Shown here: positions 44,539 through 53,696 of the stretch, piece by piece
Layout: each line of letters begins with the position of its first letter
Numbering within the stretch: the stretch's first letter is position 1
Source of the DNA: Pseudomonas putida
GTDB lineage: Bacteria > Pseudomonadota > Gammaproteobacteria > Pseudomonadales > Pseudomonadaceae
Length of the DNA stretch: 64,000 bases
Assembly: GCF_002025705.1 (NCBI RefSeq)
Contig: NZ_CP018846.1
Coordinates: 3,525,501 to 3,589,500, forward strand
Direction: 5' to 3'
Program-made: the position numbers and the translations under genes
Notes under the pieces: model-generated
Told to the model about the DNA's origin: nothing
The model's database searches: none
Seen by the model: only the letters and a program-made list of their open reading frames with translations

Positions 44539-44672
44539 TACGTGCCACTCCTTCAAAATCGATGCACAGGCGTGATCGGCGGTTGCCTGCCAAAACGCGT
44601 CTTGTGCCCAATTTACGAGTGCGCCAGCGCAATTTCTAACGCTAATATTTCATTCATCCATTCGGAATTTGC

Positions 44673-45593
44673 ATGGATAAAAACCTTCGCCTGCCGTCGC
44701 TACAGGCGTTACAGGCCCTGGTCCGGGTCGCCGACACCAGCAACTTCACCGAGGCTGCGCGCCAGTTGCACCTGACCCAGAGCGCCATCAGCCGGCAGAT
44801 CCAGCAACTTGAGGAGCACTTCCAGACCGCGTTGTTCGACCGCACCAGCCGCAAGGTCGCGCTGACCGCCCACGGGCACGAGGTCTACGTGGTGGCGAAG
44901 AACATGCTGAACACCCTGCGCACGCTGGAGGAGAAACTGGCGCCAACACCGCTGGACCGGCCTTTTCGCATCCGCATCTTCGTGTCGCTGGCGGTACGTT
45001 GGCTGCTGCCCCGGCTGACCTCGTTCTACGCTGGCAACCCTGGCCTGACCCTGTCGATCGAAACGGTCAGCGGCGACCTGGTAGACACCGGCGGCGACTG
45101 TGACGCTTATGTGCTGTACCTGCCGGGCGGCCTGGACGAGCGCCCACTGACGCCGCTGTTCGACGAGTACCTGATCCCGGTCTGCGCGCCCGTGCTGAGC
45201 GACGGCCGCAGCCCGCCCCGGCGCGCCGCCGAGCTTGCCAGCCATGCGCTGATCCACGGCTCCACCTCGCGCTACGAATGGACCCTGTGGCTCAAGGCGC
45301 AACCAGACCAGCCCGCGCACCAGTACCAGCACCTGCTGTTCAACCTTGACGACCTGGCGCTGGACGCCGCCACCCGCGGCATGGGCATCGCCATGACCGA
45401 CCGCATGCTGGCCCACGACGCCCTACAGCGCGGCGACCTCGTGGTGCCTTTCGGCGAAGCGCTGAAAACCGGCGGCGTGTATGCCCTGTGGCTGCGCGAC
45501 AGCGGCGTTGCTCACCCCGCGTGCCAGGCCGTACTCAAGTGGTTCGAGGAACAGGTGGAGCAGACGATGCAACCGGAGCGACGCGCTACGTGA
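44673..45593 (+). CDS. LysR-family regulator, GcvA-like
   Basis: The 306-residue product has a GcvA-type HTH (PSLQALQALVRVADTSNFTEAARQLHLTQSAISRQI) and an effector domain. The start at 44673 is the only clear one. It is divergent from the PuuB-like/PotF-like pair across 134 bases, so it is the likely regulator of polyamine use. The gap is AT-rich near 44636-44670. Confidence 0.93.
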   Translation: MDKNLRLPSLQALQALVRVADTSNFTEAARQLHLTQSAISRQIQQLEEHFQTALFDRTSRKVALTAHGHEVYVVAKNMLNTLRTLEEKLAPTPLDRPFRIRIFVSLAVRWLLPRLTSFYAGNPGLTLSIETVSGDLVDTGGDCDAYVLYLPGGLDERPLTPLFDEYLIPVCAPVLSDGRSPPRRAAELASHALIHGSTSRYEWTLWLKAQPDQPAHQYQHLLFNLDDLALDAATRGMGIAMTDRMLAHDALQRGDLVVPFGEALKTGGVYALWLRDSGVAHPACQAVLKWFEEQVEQTMQPERRAT

Positions 45594-45758
45594 ACGGCAC
45601 CGGGCAACCCTCCCAGTGGTCGGTCACGACCGAACGCTGCCGTTCGCAAGCAAAAGGCAGCTTGCGTGAAATCCAGCTTTGGTGTCATAACCAGTGGGCT
45701 GCACAGTGCCTCACCTCGCCAGCCTGCTCACGGCTGGCCCGCTCAAAGGGAGACGACA

Positions 45759-46364
45759 ATGAAGCTCTTTTACTCGCCAGGTGCCTGTTCACTCTCGCCG
45801 CACATCGTCCTTAACGAACTGGACCTGCCCTACACCGTCGAAAAAGTCGATCTAAAGACCCACACCACTGCCAGCGGCGCGGATTTCTACACGCTCAATG
45901 CCAAGGGCTACGTGCCAGCCCTGCAGTTGGATACCGGTGAAGTCCTCACCGAGGGCCCGGCCATCATCCAGTACCTCGCCGAGCAGAAACCCCAGGCCAA
46001 CCTGCTGCCCCCTGCGGGCTCGCTGGAGCGCGCACGGGTGCAGGAATGGCTGAACTTCATTGGCACCGAGGTGCACAAGACCCTCGCCGCCCTGTTCAAC
46101 CCGAGCATCGCCCCGGAGGCCAAGAGCAAGACCATCGACACCTTCGGCAAACGCCTGGGCTTTGTGGAAAAGGCACTGCAAGGCAAGGACTACCTGACCG
46201 GCAAGGCCTTCAGCGTGGCCGACGCCTACCTGTTTACCATCGTCAACTGGGCGCCCATGCTGGGCATTGACCTCTCGCCCTGGCCAACGGTGGCGCAGTT
46301 CCAGAAACGCGTCGCCAGCCGCCCGGCCGTGCAGAAGACCCTGCAGGCTGAAGGCTTGATCTGA
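45759..46364 (+). CDS. gstA: Glutathione S-transferase, beta class (GstA-like)
   Basis: This 201-residue protein is like the beta-class GSTs (E. coli GstA 201 residues). It begins MKLFYSPGACSLSPHIVLNE, with the glutathione-linked cysteine C10 of the beta class, and has VPALQLDTGEVLTEGPAIIQYLA (cis-proline and E-G pair) and the C-terminal LTGKAFSVADAYLFTIV. A gggag site precedes the ATG. No operon partner is evident. Confidence 0.95.
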   Translation: MKLFYSPGACSLSPHIVLNELDLPYTVEKVDLKTHTTASGADFYTLNAKGYVPALQLDTGEVLTEGPAIIQYLAEQKPQANLLPPAGSLERARVQEWLNFIGTEVHKTLAALFNPSIAPEAKSKTIDTFGKRLGFVEKALQGKDYLTGKAFSVADAYLFTIVNWAPMLGIDLSPWPTVAQFQKRVASRPAVQKTLQAEGLI

Positions 46365-46443
46365 GCTACGCGGGGCTCATTTTGCAAGGCTTGCGCGATC
46401 TCGCTCTCACAGAACTGCACATGACATTCTGATCTGCGCAGAT

Positions 46444-46476
46444 CTGTGGGAGCGATCCGACAAGCCCGCCCCCACA
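46444..46476. repeat. Collapsed REP remnant
   Basis: ctgtgggagcgatccgacaag continues into cgcccccacag. The sequence matches the two outer ends of the 57917-58019 REP pair with the middle removed: the right end shares gatccgacaagcccg. It looks like an internally deleted copy. Confidence 0.6.
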
Positions 46477-46564
46477 GAGTTACTGTTGACCTTGCAGGTA
46501 GCTTCACGCCTGCGCGCGGTTTCTATACTTCGCTAATCGCCAGCCCTGCCAGGAGCCACCCAGC

Positions 46565-47335
46565 ATGCCTCCCGTTCATGACGCCGCCCAGACCGGATTC
46601 TCCCGCCAGGCGCAGACCTACACCCAGGGCCGGCCCACCTACCCCGAAGCCTTATCCACCTGGCTGCGGCAGGTGGTGATGATCGACGGGCACACCCGTG
46701 TGGTCGATCTTGGCGCCGGCACCGGCAAGTTCACCCGCCTGCTGCTACCGCTGACTGATCGGCTGGTTGCCGTCGAGCCCATCGATGCGATGCGCCAGGA
46801 ATTCGCCAAGTACGTGCCCGGTATCGAGGTGCTTGCCGGAACAGCCCAGGCAATAGCTTTGCCCGCTGCCAGCGCAGACGTGGTGTTGTGCGCCCAGGCC
46901 TTCCACTGGTTCGCAGACGCCCAGGCACTGGCAGAAATCCATCGGGTGCTCACACCTGGCGGGCGCCTGGGGCTTGTGTGGAACGTACGGGACGAATCGG
47001 TCGACTGGGTCGCGGCGATTACCCGGATCATCACCCCTTACGAAGGCGATACGCCGCGCTTTCATACCGGCCAATGGCGCACAGCATTCGACGGTTCAGG
47101 TTTCTCGGCACTGGAACTGACATGCTTCGAGCACACTCACCGCGGTAGCGCCGAAATGGTGATCATGGACCGCTTTCTGTCGGTCAGTTTCATCGCCAGC
47201 CTGCCGCCTGCGGACAAGGCCGAGGTTACCCGGCAACTGCGCGAACTGATCCAGACGCATCCGGCGCTGCGGGGCCAGGAAACCATCGCGTTTCCCTACC
47301 AGACCCACGCGTACCTCTGCCATCGGCTTGGCTGA
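46565..47335 (+). CDS. Class I SAM-dependent methyltransferase
   Basis: The 256-residue product has motif I VVDLGAGTGKFTRLLLP (about residues 46-62), VAVEPIDAMRQEF and motif III-like VVLCAQAFHWFADAQALAEIHRVLTPGGRLGLVW, a layout typical of UbiE/Methyltransf_11 proteins. The substrate is unknown. The reading begins at the ATG at 46565, after an agga site. It stands alone between the GST gene and the long leader of the chemoreceptor gene. Confidence 0.9.
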   Translation: MPPVHDAAQTGFSRQAQTYTQGRPTYPEALSTWLRQVVMIDGHTRVVDLGAGTGKFTRLLLPLTDRLVAVEPIDAMRQEFAKYVPGIEVLAGTAQAIALPAASADVVLCAQAFHWFADAQALAEIHRVLTPGGRLGLVWNVRDESVDWVAAITRIITPYEGDTPRFHTGQWRTAFDGSGFSALELTCFEHTHRGSAEMVIMDRFLSVSFIASLPPADKAEVTRQLRELIQTHPALRGQETIAFPYQTHAYLCHRLG

Positions 47336-47694
47336 AGGTCGGCTCAGAACGAGTCCCACAGCACAATTGCTCACACAAAGCAGCTGATAATGTCCACAAT
47401 TCAGCACCATATCTGTTGTGAATAATGCGCTCGGAATGTATATTTTTCTGCAGCTGATGGCCCAGTGCCATGTCACTTGTCGCGCGGTTTCAGCCCCTGC
47501 AATCAGTGAAGGGATTCATCCTGAGTGAAGGGGCTTGAGGTACGTGCGTATTCACTCAATGCCCTCATTCCAGGTTTCTATCGCCGTCGCCTTCCCTGGC
47601 CACGGCAGCATTCCCTTACCTCGTGCAACAGGACCCCAACGGGCATCGCCCGGTAATGGCTATTTCAGGAACGATCAAAAGAAGGGCTATGCAG
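47336..47694. promoter_or_regulatory. Gene-free leader upstream of the chemoreceptor gene
   Basis: These 359 bases hold no gene. The first ~125 are AT-rich for this chromosome. I see direct repeats gcagctgat (47380-47388 and 47450-47458), an inverted cacaa/ttgtg pair (47395-47399 and 47416-47420) and a direct agtgaaggg repeat (47505-47513 and 47524-47532). A FliA-type promoter (taaa-N15-gccgataa) was not found. Confidence 0.4.
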
Positions 47695-49278
47695 ATGTTC
47701 GATGTAATCGGGAAGGTGTTGGCTGATATCAGCGTGAGGTCAAAGCTGACCCTGGGCTTTGCCCTGGTCTTGTTGTTGACCCTTGTGATTGCCGGCATCG
47801 GCTGGGGCGGCTTGAGCGGCCTGGGCGAGCGCAGTGCCAAGCTGAGCAGTATCGCCAAGATCAACGAAGAGGCACGCGACGTGCGCATCGCGCGCCTGAA
47901 CTACACCGTGTCCCCCGGTTCTGCGCAATCTGCACTCATGGTCAAGGCGATGGATGAGCTCGGGCTTCGCATCGAAACGCTCGCAAAGCAGTTCACCGAC
48001 CCGGAGGACCTGCGCTGGATAGGCCAGGCAGGCAACGCAGTCGAACGCTACCGTACACACTTCCAGGATTATGCCCGTGCCATCGAAGGGCACAACGACG
48101 CCCAGGCCAGCCAGGCCTTGGAAGTGCTTGAGGCCGACCTCAAGGGGTTGCTCGAAGCGTCCGGGCAATTGTCGAACAGCCAGTCAGCAAAGCGTGACCA
48201 TGAAGTGCAGTCGTCGATCCAGCGGTTGATCCTCGCGACATTGCTGGCTTTGGTGCTCGGTGCTATGGCGGCCTGGTTGATCACGCGCCTGATCGTGTTG
48301 CCGTTGAAACAAGCCCTGCAGAGCGCAGAGCGGGTAGCCAATGGCAATTTGAGCCAGGATATCGAGGTTTCGCGGCGTGACGAGCTGGGCGAGCTGCAGG
48401 CCAGCATGCAGCGCATGACCCTTAACCTGCGTGACCTTATCGGCGGGTTGCGCGACGGCGTGGTGCAAATTGCCAGTGCCGCCGAGGAGCTGTCTGCCGT
48501 GACCGAGCAAACCAGTGCGGGCGTCAGCAGCCAGAAGGTCGAGACAGACCAGGTGGCCACGGCCATGAATGAAATGGCCTCCACTGTGCAGGACGTGGCA
48601 CGCAGCGCCGAGCAGGCCTCGAATGCGGCAGTCAATGCCGGCCATGAGGCACGCGAAAGCGACGCCGTCGTCAACCAGGCCATCGAACAGATTACCCATC
48701 TGGCCACCGAGGTGGGTCATTCGACCGAGGCCATGGCCGGGCTCAAGCAAGAAAGTGACAAGATCGGCACGGTGCTGGATGTGATCAAGTCGGTCGCCCA
48801 GCAGACCAACTTGCTCGCCCTGAACGCGGCCATCGAAGCGGCACGCGCTGGTGAGGCCGGTCGTGGTTTTGCCGTGGTCGCCGATGAAGTTCGCAGCCTG
48901 GCGCAACGCACCCAAAGCTCCACTGAAGAAATCGAAGAGCTGATTGGCGGCCTGCACCGCGGCACGCAGCAGGTGGGCGATATTCTGGAGCGCAGCCGCG
49001 CCCTGACCAGCAACAGTGTCGAACTCACCCGCCGCGCCGGCGCTTCGCTGTTGAACATCAGCCGTTCGGTGTCCACCATCGAATCGATGAACCTGCAGAT
49101 CGCCACGGCTTCGGAGCAACAGAGCGTTGTGGCCGAGGAGATCAATCGCAGCGTGCTCAACGTACGCGACGTGTCCGAGCAGACGGCCACCGCCAGCGAG
49201 GAAACCGCCGCATCCAGTGTCAAGCTGGCCCGGCTGGGTGCGGACCTGCAAGTGCTGGTGGGCAAGTTCAAGCTCTGA
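47695..49278 (+). CDS. Methyl-accepting chemotaxis protein
   Basis: The 527-residue product has helix 1 ([20 protein letters not shown], ~17-36), a periplasmic helical sensor of ~150 residues, helix 2 ([19 protein letters not shown], ~187-206), a HAMP region ([20 protein letters not shown]), and the cytoplasmic signalling tip [32 protein letters not shown]. It should tell CheA about an external ligand. The sensor resembles a four-helix bundle and its ligand is unknown. The start ATG at 47695 has gaaggg eight bases upstream. The ATG two codons earlier is too close to that site. Confidence 0.96.
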   Translation: MFDVIGKVLADISVRSKLTLGFALVLLLTLVIAGIGWGGLSGLGERSAKLSSIAKINEEARDVRIARLNYTVSPGSAQSALMVKAMDELGLRIETLAKQFTDPEDLRWIGQAGNAVERYRTHFQDYARAIEGHNDAQASQALEVLEADLKGLLEASGQLSNSQSAKRDHEVQSSIQRLILATLLALVLGAMAAWLITRLIVLPLKQALQSAERVANGNLSQDIEVSRRDELGELQASMQRMTLNLRDLIGGLRDGVVQIASAAEELSAVTEQTSAGVSSQKVETDQVATAMNEMASTVQDVARSAEQASNAAVNAGHEARESDAVVNQAIEQITHLATEVGHSTEAMAGLKQESDKIGTVLDVIKSVAQQTNLLALNAAIEAARAGEAGRGFAVVADEVRSLAQRTQSSTEEIEELIGGLHRGTQQVGDILERSRALTSNSVELTRRAGASLLNISRSVSTIESMNLQIATASEQQSVVAEEINRSVLNVRDVSEQTATASEETAASSVKLARLGADLQVLVGKFKL

Positions 49279-49282
49279 GCTT

Positions 49283-49325
49283 AGCCAGTGGCCCGTGCAG
49301 GTTGTGACTGCATGGGCCAGCGGCT
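49283..49325. terminator. Hairpin between chemoreceptor and SnoaL-like genes
   Basis: ggcccgtgcag (49290-49300) pairs with ctgcatgggcc (49308-49318), extended outward by agcc/ggct. It lies in the 57-base gap between two convergent stops, where a bidirectional terminator is expected. A U-tract is not obvious on either side. Confidence 0.55.
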
Positions 49326-49335
49326 GCTCGTAACA

Positions 49336-49713
49336 TCACGCAGCCCAGGTTTCATGCAGATGACGCCATAGAGCGCGATCTCCCTGAAGGCTGAACAGTG
49401 CGGTCGAGATGCGTGTCTTCGCGTCCTGGCCGGGCTGGCGATGTGTCTCCTGATAGCGGATCACTGCCCCCTCCGGCCATTGCGCCAATGTTTCCAGCTC
49501 GGTCAGCTCAATGGTCAAGCCTGGTTGGCCACCCGCACGTTTTGCGAACAAGGTTGCCACATCCTGCAGGCATACCTGAACACCGGTAGGCGTGATCATG
49601 GAGAAGTCCTGGGTGAAGCGCTCGATCATCGCCTCAACCTGGCCTTCTCCTCTGGCGAACAGCGCCTCGATCAGTACGTGCAGGTCGATGACTTCTTGTA
49701 GGTAACGATTCAT
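49336..49713 (-). CDS. SnoaL/NTF2-like small protein
   Basis: This 125-residue protein begins MNRYLQEVIDLHVLIEALFARGEGQVEAMIERFTQDFSMITPTG, with an alpha-helical start and strands later (AVIRYQETHRQPGQ, TRISTALFSL). The layout fits the NTF2-like/SnoaL fold, which covers small enzymes and unknown proteins. The ATG at 49713 is the last in a frame open much further upstream. It faces away from the PHA synthase gene across 223 bases. Function unknown. Confidence 0.7.
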   Translation of the reverse strand: MNRYLQEVIDLHVLIEALFARGEGQVEAMIERFTQDFSMITPTGVQVCLQDVATLFAKRAGGQPGLTIELTELETLAQWPEGAVIRYQETHRQPGQDAKTRISTALFSLQGDRALWRHLHETWAA

Positions 49714-49936
49714 GGCATTCCAGTCCTGGGTTGATTGCCGATTATGACTGATCACCCAGGACAATGAGTGCTCATGGATCCCCTCCGAGGCACGCGATGA
49801 AAAGTACAAACCGTCGCCCCGGATCCGTCTCGTCATGAAATGAAAATTCGCTGACGTGCGATGAGAAGTGGCCGCTGCCACGGCTGCCTTAGAGTCGGTG
49901 CACAACAAGACCGTGCCCGGAATCAAGAGAGCAGCC

Positions 49937-51724
49937 ATGAGCAGACCCACCCGAACGAGCGACACCGCCACCCAGCAAGCTCCAGCAACCGCCCGAAAGC
50001 GTCGCACGCGCAAGCAGGCCGACCTCCCGGAAGACTCTCCGTATCAAGCGCTGATCGACGCCGCGGCCAACCAGACCCTGGCGGCCAACCCGCTGGTCAG
50101 CATGCGCCCGGCTGACCTGGCCGGTTGGGCCGGTTGCCTGCTCAAGGCCGTGGGCAAGTCGCCGCTCAAGGCTGGCGCCCATGTAGGCGGTTACCTGAAG
50201 GCGCTGGGTGGCATCGTCGGTGGCCACTCCGGCATCGCGCCAGACCCGAAGGACAAGCGCTTTGCCGATCCGGCCTGGCAATCCAATGCCTTCTTGCGTG
50301 CACTGCTGCAAAGTTACCTGGCCGGCCAGAGTGAGTTGACCCGCTTCATCGAGACCAGCGACCTTGCCCCGCTGGAAAAGAGCCGCGCCCGGTTCATTGC
50401 GGCACTGCTGGCCGATGCCCTGGCACCCAGCAACTCACCACTGACCAACCCGGCGGCGCTGCGCAAGCTGGTGGACACTGGCGGCATGAGCCTGGCCAAG
50501 GGCATCGGCCAGTTCGGCCAGGACATCCTGCATAACCGCGGCCTGCCGAGGCAGGTCGACAGCTCACCGTTCAAGGTTGGGGAGAACATCGCCACGGCCA
50601 AGGGCGAAGTGGTGTTTCGCAACGAGATGTTCGAGCTGCTGCAGTTCGCCGCCACCACCGCAAATGTCTATGCCAGGCCACTGGTGATGTCGCCACCGCA
50701 AATCAACAAGTACTACGCCATCGACCTGTCGCCGGAAAAAAGCCTGATCAAGTGGATTCAGGACAGCGGGGTAACCCTGTTCGTCATCAGTTGGCGCAAC
50801 CCCACCCGCGAGCATCGCGACTGGGGCCTGGCCGATTACGCGCTGTGCCTGGACCAGGCGGTGGACGTGGCGCGCAGCATCACCCGCAGCCCGGATGTGA
50901 ACATGTGGGGCTCCTGCTCGGGCGGTATCACCCTGGCCGCCTACCTGGGTTGGCTGGCGGCGCGTGGCGAGGGCCACAAGGTGGCCAATACCAGCTGGGC
51001 GGTGTGCGTGCTCGACATGCCTTCGGCGTTGGGCGACACCACCCTGGGGCTGTTCAACACCCCCTCGGCCCTGCGCGCGGCCAAGGCCAGCTCGCGGCGC
51101 AAAGGTGTGCTGAGCGGCCAGGACATGGCGCGCATGTTCGCCTGGATGCGCCCGAACGACCTGATCTGGAGCTACTGGGTCAACAACTACCTGCTGGGCA
51201 ACAAACCGCCGGCTTTCGACATCCTGGCCTGGAACAACGACACCACGCGGCTACCGGCCCAGCTGCACGCTGACTACCTCGACCTGATCCAGCAGAACCC
51301 CTACAGCCACCCGGGTACCCTGCAGATTGCCGGCGAGTCGATCGACATGACCCAGGTGCAGGTGGGCGCCTATGTGGTTGGCGGTACCACCGACCACATC
51401 ACCCCCTGGCAGGGCTGCTACCGCACTGCCCGGCTGTTTGGCGCAGACACCACCTACGTGCTGTCCAACGCTGGCCACTTGCAGAGCCTGGTAAACCCGC
51501 CGGGTAACCCGAAGTCGTTCTTCTACACGGCACCGGCCGACGCCGAGGCCCCGGAAACCTGGCTGCAGAACGCCGGGGAACGCCAGCAAGGCAGCTGGTG
51601 GCCACACTGGCGCGAATGGATCGGCCAGCGCTCGGGCGACAGCCGGGCCGCACCGAAGAAGCCCGGTTCGCGCAAGTACCCCCCCCTGTGCCCCGCACCT
51701 GGCACCTACGTCATGGCGCGTTGA
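49937..51724 (+). CDS. Class II (medium-chain) PHA synthase, solitary
   Basis: The 595-residue enzyme polymerises (R)-3-hydroxyacyl-CoA. The lipase-like box GSCSGG contains the catalytic C327; D486 (GGTTDHITPW) and H514 (SNAGHLQSL) complete the triad. Class II landmarks are FAWMRPNDLIWSYWVNNYLLGN, NDTTRLPAQLH and the tail PGTYV. A basic N-terminal extension (KRRTRKQ) makes it about 35 residues longer than PhaC1. It is not beside phaZ, phaD or a second phaC, so this is an extra copy outside the usual pha locus. The ATG at 49937 has an agag site. Confidence 0.93.
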   Translation: MSRPTRTSDTATQQAPATARKRRTRKQADLPEDSPYQALIDAAANQTLAANPLVSMRPADLAGWAGCLLKAVGKSPLKAGAHVGGYLKALGGIVGGHSGIAPDPKDKRFADPAWQSNAFLRALLQSYLAGQSELTRFIETSDLAPLEKSRARFIAALLADALAPSNSPLTNPAALRKLVDTGGMSLAKGIGQFGQDILHNRGLPRQVDSSPFKVGENIATAKGEVVFRNEMFELLQFAATTANVYARPLVMSPPQINKYYAIDLSPEKSLIKWIQDSGVTLFVISWRNPTREHRDWGLADYALCLDQAVDVARSITRSPDVNMWGSCSGGITLAAYLGWLAARGEGHKVANTSWAVCVLDMPSALGDTTLGLFNTPSALRAAKASSRRKGVLSGQDMARMFAWMRPNDLIWSYWVNNYLLGNKPPAFDILAWNNDTTRLPAQLHADYLDLIQQNPYSHPGTLQIAGESIDMTQVQVGAYVVGGTTDHITPWQGCYRTARLFGADTTYVLSNAGHLQSLVNPPGNPKSFFYTAPADAEAPETWLQNAGERQQGSWWPHWREWIGQRSGDSRAAPKKPGSRKYPPLCPAPGTYVMAR

Positions 51725-51844
51725 GTCAACGCCTGCAGTCGCGAAGGGCCGTTGACGGTGAGGGTGCATGAGCAGCAGTGAACCTTCGTGGCGTTCGCGG
51801 CTCAGTTGTGCAGAGCACGCTTGCGACTTCGACAAAGGATTGCC

Positions 51845-53593
51845 ATGCCCCATGCCCCCTCCACCACCCTCCCCGCGATGCGCGTAGAACGTGAACTGAG
51901 CCTGCGGGCGGTGCTCACTGGGGCGCTGTTGGGCATCTTGCTCACGCCTTCGAATGTGTATGCAGGGCTGAAGATCGGCTGGTCCTTCAACATGTCGATC
52001 ATTGCCTTGCTGATCGGTTTCGCCCTGTGGCAAGGGCTCGCGGGGCGCAGGGAAAACCGGCCTGCGTGGACACTGCACGAAAGCAACATCAACCAGACCG
52101 TGGCCTCGGCCGCCGCCTCCATCGTCTCTGGCGGGCTGGTCGCGCCGATTCCCGCCTACACCCTGCTCACCGGTCACCAGCTGGACCCGGTGCCGATGAT
52201 GGCCTGGGTGTTCTCGGTGAGCTTTCTGGGCATCTGGATCGCCTGGTATCTGCGCCCTGCCCTGCTCAACGACCATGGCCTGAAATTCCCCGAGGGCATG
52301 GCGACCCTGGAAACACTGCAGCAAATCTACAACCACGGGCGCGAAGCCATGGCGCGAATCAAGGTGCTGTGCAGCGCCGCGCTGTTGTCCGGGCTGGTGA
52401 AGTGGATCGACGGGTTCGTCTGGGCGATACCGCGCTGGGCGCCCACACCTGCTCTCGAGCGCCTGACCTTCACGCTCGACCCTTCGCTGATGCTGATCGG
52501 CTTCGGCAGCATCATCGGCATACGTGTGGGCCTGACGCTGCTGATCGGCGCCGCTTTGGCCTGGGGCGGGCTGGCGCCGTGGTTGATCGAACATGCTCTG
52601 GTGGTGCTTGCCCCGGACGCCAGCGGCCCACAGTTCGCCGCACTGGTGGAATGGCTGTTGTGGCCGGGTGTAAGCCTGATGGTGTGTGCGACCCTGGCTT
52701 CGTTGATGGTTCGTCTTTTCCAGGTACCCCGGCGCACACCCGCCAACCTGCGCGTGCCGCGCGCCAAGGTGCGACTCACCCCATGGCCTGTGGCGGGGCT
52801 GCTGCTGTCCATCGTGCTGATCGTGACCCTGCAAGCCCTGTTGTTCGGGATCGACTGGTGGATGGCGCTGCTGAGCATTCCTTTGGCAGTGTGCCTTGCC
52901 GTGGTCGCCGCACGCGTGGTCGGCGCCACCGGCATCGCGCCGATTGGCGCCATCGGCAAGCTGTCGCAGCTCAGCTTCGGCCTGATTGCGCCGGGGCAGG
53001 TGGCGATCAACCTGATGAGCGCCAACACGGCCGGTGGCGCGGCCGGGCAGTCCACTGACCTGATGAACGACTTCAAGGTAGGCCTGGCGATCGGTGCGAC
53101 GGCGCATAAGCAGCTGGTGGCGCAATGCATCGGGATCTTCATTGGCAGCGTGGTCGGGGTGCTGGTGTACCTCGTGCTGATTCCCGACCCGCAGGCCTTG
53201 TTGCTCACCGAGCAGTGGCCGGCACCGGCCGCAGCGACCTGGAAGGCGGTGGCGCAGACATTGACTCAGGGGCTGGGGGTGCTGCCGCTGGAGTTGCGCT
53301 GGGAGATTGTGGCCGGCTGCGGGGTTGGCGTGCTGTTGGGCGCGTTGGACAGCCTGCTGCCGCAGCGCGCGGCGCGCTGGTTGCCGAGTACGGCAGCGCT
53401 GGGGTTGGCGTTCATCTTGCCGGCTTCGATCAGCCTGATGATGGGGCTTGGGGCGGTGGTTACCTGGCTGGTCAGTTGCCGGTGGCCGAGCGTTACCGAG
53501 CGGTTTGCGATCACTGCGGCGGCAGGGTTGATTGCCGGGGAAAGCATCATGGGGGTGGCGGCATCGTTCTGGGAGATGCTGCGCGCGCTGTAG
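51845..53593 (+). CDS. OPT-family oligopeptide/metal-chelate transporter
   Basis: This 582-residue membrane protein has about 14 hydrophobic segments. Family landmarks are the opening LTPSNVYAGLKIGWSFNMSI, GHQLDPVPMMAWVFSVSFLGI, LKFPEGMATLETLQQI and GAIGKLSQLSFGLI, with SANTAGGAAGQSTDLMNDFK in the centre (given as landmarks). OPT members move small peptides or metal chelates. The ATG at 51845 begins after a gaaggg-like site. It lies 120 bases after the PHA synthase, with no shared theme. Confidence 0.9.
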   Translation: MPHAPSTTLPAMRVERELSLRAVLTGALLGILLTPSNVYAGLKIGWSFNMSIIALLIGFALWQGLAGRRENRPAWTLHESNINQTVASAAASIVSGGLVAPIPAYTLLTGHQLDPVPMMAWVFSVSFLGIWIAWYLRPALLNDHGLKFPEGMATLETLQQIYNHGREAMARIKVLCSAALLSGLVKWIDGFVWAIPRWAPTPALERLTFTLDPSLMLIGFGSIIGIRVGLTLLIGAALAWGGLAPWLIEHALVVLAPDASGPQFAALVEWLLWPGVSLMVCATLASLMVRLFQVPRRTPANLRVPRAKVRLTPWPVAGLLLSIVLIVTLQALLFGIDWWMALLSIPLAVCLAVVAARVVGATGIAPIGAIGKLSQLSFGLIAPGQVAINLMSANTAGGAAGQSTDLMNDFKVGLAIGATAHKQLVAQCIGIFIGSVVGVLVYLVLIPDPQALLLTEQWPAPAAATWKAVAQTLTQGLGVLPLELRWEIVAGCGVGVLLGALDSLLPQRAARWLPSTAALGLAFILPASISLMMGLGAVVTWLVSCRWPSVTERFAITAAAGLIAGESIMGVAASFWEMLRAL

Positions 53594-53696
53594 GCCGACA
53601 GATAGAAACAGGCAATACTCCAATTGGATCCGGCATAGGCGCCAGCCCCTTCTGAACCTAGCATTGCTGTGCCTTGAAACTTCAGGAACAGCAGCC

